From positions 1 through 25,984 of the forward strand of contig DIYR01000047.1 of assembly GCA_002429085.1 (NCBI GenBank): DNA of 25,984 nucleotides, in the 5' to 3' direction. The DNA comes from Flavobacteriales bacterium UBA6049 (GTDB lineage: Bacteria > Bacteroidota > Bacteroidia > Flavobacteriales_G > Salibacteraceae). This document shows positions 24,101 to 25,984 of the stretch, one piece after another (position 1 is the first letter of the stretch; each line of letters starts with the position of its first letter). The notes under the pieces were generated by a model. It ran no database searches. It was not told the origin of the DNA and worked only from the letters and a program-made list of their open reading frames with translations. Position numbers and translations under genes: made by a program.

Positions 24101-25984
24101 ACATTTGTACCAACTGTATCGGGTGAGTATTACTTTGCCGTTAGGGTAGAAGCTAATTCAGTACCTTGGTATATTTCGTTTGATGACTTTGAGGTTACTG
24201 TAACACCAACATGTCCAGCTCCATCAAATGCTACAGTAATGGCATTAGGTATTGATAGTGTTAAAATCTCTTGGGACTATGTTAATGCAGGAACTCAATT
24301 TGCCTACATTAATGTAACCAGTGGTACAACACCATCAGGGCAAGGAACGGTGATCTCGGCAGATTCCGCTGTTGTTAATGGCTTAAGTGCAAGTACATCT
24401 TACGATTTCTATGTAAGAGAAATTTGTGCTGCTGGAGATAGCTCACTGTGGATAGGTCCATTGACGTATACAACACTATGTAACGTTACTATGGCACCAT
24501 TCTCTGAGAATTTTGATGGTTCAGATTGGATGCCAGGGTCTGGATTCAATAATATCAATGATCAAATTAATAGTTGTTGGTCTAGAAATGTAATTCCAGA
24601 TGAATTTGGTTGGAGTGTAGAGTCAGGAGCTTCTGGATCAAGTTCAACCGGACCAAATGCAGATAATACTACAGGATCTGGAAACTATATCTACACTGAA
24701 GCTTCAAATGGTGCTAACGGTGATACTGCAGTACTATTTACTCCATTGATGGATATCTCTGGGTTAACTAGTCCGTTCTTAAGTTTTGCTTATCATATGT
24801 ATGGTACGAATATTACTAAGTTGTATGTTATAGCCGAAACAAGTGCAGGTATCACAGTAATAGATAGTATCGTTGGCGCGCAACAAACAGGTTCAACAGA
24901 TCCATGGGAAGTGCTATCATTAGACGTAAGTGCGTTTAATGCTGGTAATGTTCGTTTTGGATGGATGACACGCAGAGGTGGTTACTTAGCAGATGTTGCA
25001 ATTGATGATATCTCCGTGGATAATTACTTTACTGATGATATAGGTGTAACAGCATTTGTAACACCAACATCATTCTGTGGTGATTCAATTACTGAGTTAA
25101 CAGTAGTTGTAGAAAACTTCGGTGCTAATGATCAGTCAGGATTTGATGTTACTGTTGATTGGACTGGTTCTACTACTGGTTCTGTTTCTACAGTCTACAA
25201 TGGCACACTTTCTTACGGTGAGTTTGATACCATCATTGTTGATACCGTGAATACAATTCTAGGTGGTACATTCAACTTAGCTGGTTATACAAGCCTTACA
25301 GGTGACGGAAACATCAATAATGATACTACTCTTGCAACAGGTGTAACCTTCTTTGCATTACCTGTAGTTGATCTTGGAGCTGACCAAGCTTACTGTGCAG
25401 GTAATCCATTTAGTGCAACTTTAAATGCTGGAAATGCAGGAAGTACATTCTTGTGGAATGACGGAACAACAACCCAAACATTAGCTGTTGATACGGCTGG
25501 TACATACTGGGTAGAGGTAACAACAGCAAACGGATGTGTTTCAACGGATACAGTTGTAGTTACTGAAGAGACTATAATGGTAGATCTTGGAGCTGATCAA
25601 GAGTTCTGTATGGGTGATGTTATCAACGTAACGTTTGATGCTGGAAACACAGGTTCTTCTTATGTATGGAGTAACGGTTCTACAAACCAAACGTTAACAG
25701 TTACAAGTGCAGGAACTTACTGGGTAGCTGTAGTGAGCCCTACAGGATGTTTAGGTACAGACACAGTTGAGGTGATTGAGGTTGCTGCACCAGTAGTAGC
25801 TTTAGGTGATAGCTCAGTGTGTGATGGAGCAACATTGACTCTTGATGCAGGTGCAGGATTTGCAACATATGCTTGGAGTACAAGTGCAACCACTCATACA
25901 ATTGATGTTATGACAGCTGGTACGTATACTGTAACAGTTACTAATGCAGCAGGATGTGAGTCAGTAGATTCATCAATAGTATCA
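18116..25984 (+). CDS. Giant secreted multidomain adhesin (Fn3 / cleaved-adhesin / MAM / CARDB / PKD-like), 3' end beyond the window
   Basis: 2623 codons are open to the last base. Residues 1-24 are a signal peptide (MRQTKRWLLPMVMALVGLTS, then GAWA, cleavage before Gln25); an in-frame TAA at 18095 supports the ATG. Layout: ~26-233 N-terminal beta-sandwich found on many Bacteroidota surface proteins; Fn3 domains starting at Cys 234, 486, 740, 991, 1245, 1515, 1781 and 2033, most with a (Y/F)DFYVRE(I/V)C strand. These alternate with cleaved-adhesin/choice-of-anchor-J-like domains of type A (324-485, 830-990, 1871-2032) and type B (576-739, 1080-1244), MAM-like type C (~1339-1514, ~1606-1780) and a MAM domain D (2123-2303). 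A CARDB-like domain (~2305-2412) and three PKD/Ig-like repeats opening with VDLGADQ or a variant (from ~2417, 2488, 2559) follow. Such proteins are normally exported by the type IX system and displayed for adhesion, gliding or polymer binding; the C-terminal sorting signal would lie outside the window. Confidence 0.93.
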   Translation, partial: MRQTKRWLLPMVMALVGLTSGAWAQSSSYIFSTSSGTFDTLVGGVQVPTLEDDTKTSPPIDIGFDFVLNGITYDTILAMSDGFVSFNQLATSYHTNNLSGTSSNRFPLLAPLWDDLDGKATSGSSAASYQTTGTAPNRVFTFEWKRWEWNYNSSSPVISFQVKLYETTNVVEFHYKDEGNAPTSASASIGIAGAASFLSLSSISTPAVSSTSETTSLNVVPATGTIYTFTPPTCLIPNNVALVAVGADSAKLSWDFAGSGNQFAYQNVTNGIAPSGQGTIITADSITISSLTGNTTYDFYVREICVAGDSSNWVGPFTYTTNCSASSVPYLESFESMTSVGATLVPDCWIETGDWATSGSSTTYNRQPRTGSNYLYTNYTATDVVYTAPISLTAGTSYDFSYYYITDGLNGWDSLNAYVGASQDITTMTAIGSAVYTPTNTVYLQKINTFIPTTSGVYYFAIRVKAGTSPYHISFDDIAVNVTPSCVAPTSSTVLALSNDSTKISWDFAGSGSQFAYQNLTAGTSPSGMGTVITADSITVSGLTGNTSYDFYVREICTVGDTSSWYGPLSYTTNCDLVSAFPWTEDFESVTAPNLADCFVSINNNGDNDEWRSYSSSFLANSGTKSMRFYTNFNNGNNDDYLILPGFALTGNERLKFFSRGSSTDQNDFQVLVSQSGIAPADFTDTILVDTVNSSTYAETIVNLSTYTGAVYIAFHIPNGGLDGNYIHFDDMVVEAIPSCIAPTNVALETLGWDSVKLSWDFAGSGNQFAYQNVIGGTTPSGQGTVITADSVTVSSLTGSTTYDFYVREICTVGDSSAWVGPLTYTTNCSPNTVPYLESFESMTSIGSVVPECWSEVGDWTSANSSNTYNRQARTGTRYVYTRYTATDVLYTAPVSLTAGISYDFSYYFITDGLSGWDSLNAYVGTSQDVTAMTPVGAAIYDPTNTSYTQSINTFVPTTSGVYYFAIRVKAGSSPYYISFDDIAVDLTPSCVAPTSPSVLALSNDSVKIGWNFAGSGTQFAYQNVPTGTSPSGQGTVITADSVTVSSLTGNTTYDFYVREICTVGDSSAWVSLSYTTNCDLVSTFPWTEDFESANVPDAPDCFEIINNNGDTDAWITSAASFYANSGSKSAQIYTRYNNGNNDDYFILPGFVLTGNEWLRYHYRARNSNNPNDYRILVSQTGIAPADFVDTIFVDTINNTSYQEEFVDLSAYTGATYIAFHVPNGGLDGWYINLDDMMVEAIPNCFEPTNLAITDYTFDSVTIEWVGDANNSGTQFNYYVGAMGSTPSGAGTMVADDSITITAISPYTQLDFYVREVCGTNDTSNWVGPVSFALFPDAPTLSCGSNSSSIIFSEEFDNNDAGWTGDIGSADGDWEIPNGSTSTGTGADNAYSGSHYMNFEASSFILRTGSIVSPMIDLSTASTAAQLSFYMHAYGANMGKLDVGVATSASGPFTSVFTWAGELQTDGNDPWVNVAVDLSAYVGQQIYVELMQTDSTSTAGDMSIDLFEVSACVSCPTPVNLNASNLTGNTIDLSWSSSVNGASFEYELVPRGSVVTGSGTIVSNDTITAAITPNTMYDFYVREVCGAGDTSLWAGPFSFNSIRPAAGISCGSNYSQVIFAEEFASNGAGWTGDIGTGFGQWKIPNSSFGNTGADNAHSGSEFMNFEASGSSLDSGSIVSPMIDLAIGSTQAELSFWMHAYGADMGELQVGVGASATGPFTNVFTWVGELQTDGADAWQNVGIDLSAYVGQQIYVELKQIDSTGILGDMSIDLFEVSTCVTCSDPINVLASNVTSNSAEVDWSSTASGANFAYINVPAGTAPTGQGTVVTTDSVLLSSLSGNTTYDFYVREICGAGDSSNWVGPISYTTNCTPSTVPYLESFETMSSVGTGVVPTCWSEDGDWVTDDAALLYNRQARTGSNYVYTNHSASDVIYTAPISLTAGTSYDFSYYYITDGLNGWTSLNAYVGLDQDVTTMTSIGTAINGPNNTVYEQSVSTFVPTVSGEYYFAVRVEANSVPWYISFDDFEVTVTPTCPAPSNATVMALGIDSVKISWDYVNAGTQFAYINVTSGTTPSGQGTVISADSAVVNGLSASTSYDFYVREICAAGDSSLWIGPLTYTTLCNVTMAPFSENFDGSDWMPGSGFNNINDQINSCWSRNVIPDEFGWSVESGASGSSSTGPNADNTTGSGNYIYTEASNGANGDTAVLFTPLMDISGLTSPFLSFAYHMYGTNITKLYVIAETSAGITVIDSIVGAQQTGSTDPWEVLSLDVSAFNAGNVRFGWMTRRGGYLADVAIDDISVDNYFTDDIGVTAFVTPTSFCGDSITELTVVVENFGANDQSGFDVTVDWTGSTTGSVSTVYNGTLSYGEFDTIIVDTVNTILGGTFNLAGYTSLTGDGNINNDTTLATGVTFFALPVVDLGADQAYCAGNPFSATLNAGNAGSTFLWNDGTTTQTLAVDTAGTYWVEVTTANGCVSTDTVVVTEETIMVDLGADQEFCMGDVINVTFDAGNTGSSYVWSNGSTNQTLTVTSAGTYWVAVVSPTGCLGTDTVEVIEVAAPVVALGDSSVCDGATLTLDAGAGFATYAWSTSATTHTIDVMTAGTYTVTVTNAAGCESVDSSIVS
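18815..20332 (+). repeat. Tandem duplication unit 1 (Fn3-A-Fn3-B) in the adhesin gene
   Basis: This 506-codon unit runs from Cys234 to the codon before Cys740 and is followed directly by a second copy. Stretches identical in DNA include a 44-base match (from 18875 and from 20393, spacing exactly 1518) covering the WDFAGSGNQFAYQN segment of Fn3. The near-identity in third codon positions over parts of the unit indicates a relatively recent duplication or ongoing gene conversion. Confidence 0.85.
20333..21847 (+). repeat. Tandem duplication unit 2 (Fn3-A-Fn3-B) in the adhesin gene
   Basis: This second copy of the Fn3-A-Fn3-B unit is 505 codons, one fewer than unit 1. Its second Fn3 ends WVSLSYTTNC where the corresponding domains end in a WxGPL(S/T)YTTNC pattern, which accounts for the length difference. 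Its B domain diverges more from unit 1 (for example WITSAASFYANSG against WRSYSSSFLANSG) than its Fn3 and A domains do. Confidence 0.85.
21848..22657 (+). repeat. Fn3-C unit 1 in the adhesin gene
   Basis: 270 codons from Cys1245 to the codon before Cys1515: a divergent Fn3 (REVCGTNDTSNWVGP, no YTTNC end) followed by a MAM-like C domain with EEFDNNDAGWTGDIG and GQQIYVELMQTDST. It pairs with the following 266-codon unit. DNA identity between the two is moderate, so this duplication looks older than the 1518-base one. Confidence 0.75.
22658..23455 (+). repeat. Fn3-C unit 2 in the adhesin gene
   Basis: 266 codons from Cys1515 to the codon before Cys1781: Fn3 with REVCGAGDTSLWAGP and a C domain with EEFASNGAGWTGDIG and GQQIYVELKQIDST, matching unit 1 domain for domain. 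Confidence 0.75.
23456..24211 (+). repeat. Third, displaced Fn3-A unit in the adhesin gene
   Basis: 252 codons from Cys1781 to the codon before Cys2033, the same length as the first Fn3-A unit (252) and one more than the second (251). It repeats VPYLESFE, YNRQARTGSNYVYTN and SLTAGTSYDFSYYYITDGLN, but lies after the C units, so the A module has been copied to a non-adjacent position. Confidence 0.8.

Noticed and set aside
18815..24480. CRISPR-like or IS-like repeat array
   Set aside because: The repeats are large, in-frame coding modules with continuous translation; there are no short direct repeats with unique spacers and no transposase.

Overview
The window is AT-rich (roughly 38-40% GC by eye) and reads as a chromosomal segment of a free-living, probably marine Bacteroidota (Flavobacteriia-like) bacterium. 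The evidence is a very long secreted Fn3 / cleaved-adhesin / MAM / PKD-like surface protein of the type exported by type IX secretion, very long intergenic leaders, no obvious Shine-Dalgarno sequences, and one TAnnTTTG-type -7 element. The lineage is an inference from style, not from a marker gene.

Left block (about 1-16020, minus strand, read right to left): an insecticidal-type Tc toxin locus. The first gene (16020-10555) encodes a TcB component: SpvB domain, FG-GAP propeller, TcdB-middle region and RHS/YD repeats. It runs further into TcC-like RHS shell than a classical TcB and stops before any RHS core, autoprotease site or toxic C-terminus. The second gene (10258-329) encodes a 3309-residue TcA pore/translocation subunit with the VRP1 motif, neuraminidase-like region, pore-forming coiled coil and TcB-binding C-terminus. 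It carries an unusual N-terminal extension made of a transthyretin-like fold, a collagen-like stretch, a phage-tail-fibre-like domain and a second collagen-like stretch. A third minus-strand gene (164 to beyond base 1) starts after two hairpins; its first 54 codons end in a proline-rich leader reminiscent of the lead-in to SpvB-type proteins, so the Tc locus probably continues off the left edge. TcA would form the pentameric pore and TcB would cap it; the TcC part that carries and cleaves the toxin is not in the window.

Middle (16021-18115): a gene-free 593-base stretch upstream of the TcB gene, then a minus-strand dihydroflavonol-reductase-like extended SDR (17672-16614) with two candidate terminator hairpins behind it, then a 443-base divergent intergenic region.

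Right block (18116 to the end, plus strand): one open frame of at least 2623 codons with no stop before the window ends. It encodes a signal peptide, an N-terminal beta-sandwich, eight Fn3 domains alternating strictly with cleaved-adhesin / MAM-like jelly-roll domains, a CARDB-like domain and three PKD/Ig-like repeats. A 1518-base unit (Fn3-A-Fn3-B) is tandemly duplicated. No functional link between this adhesin and the Tc locus is visible; they are divergent neighbours separated by the SDR gene. No RNA genes, IS elements or CRISPR arrays were recognised.
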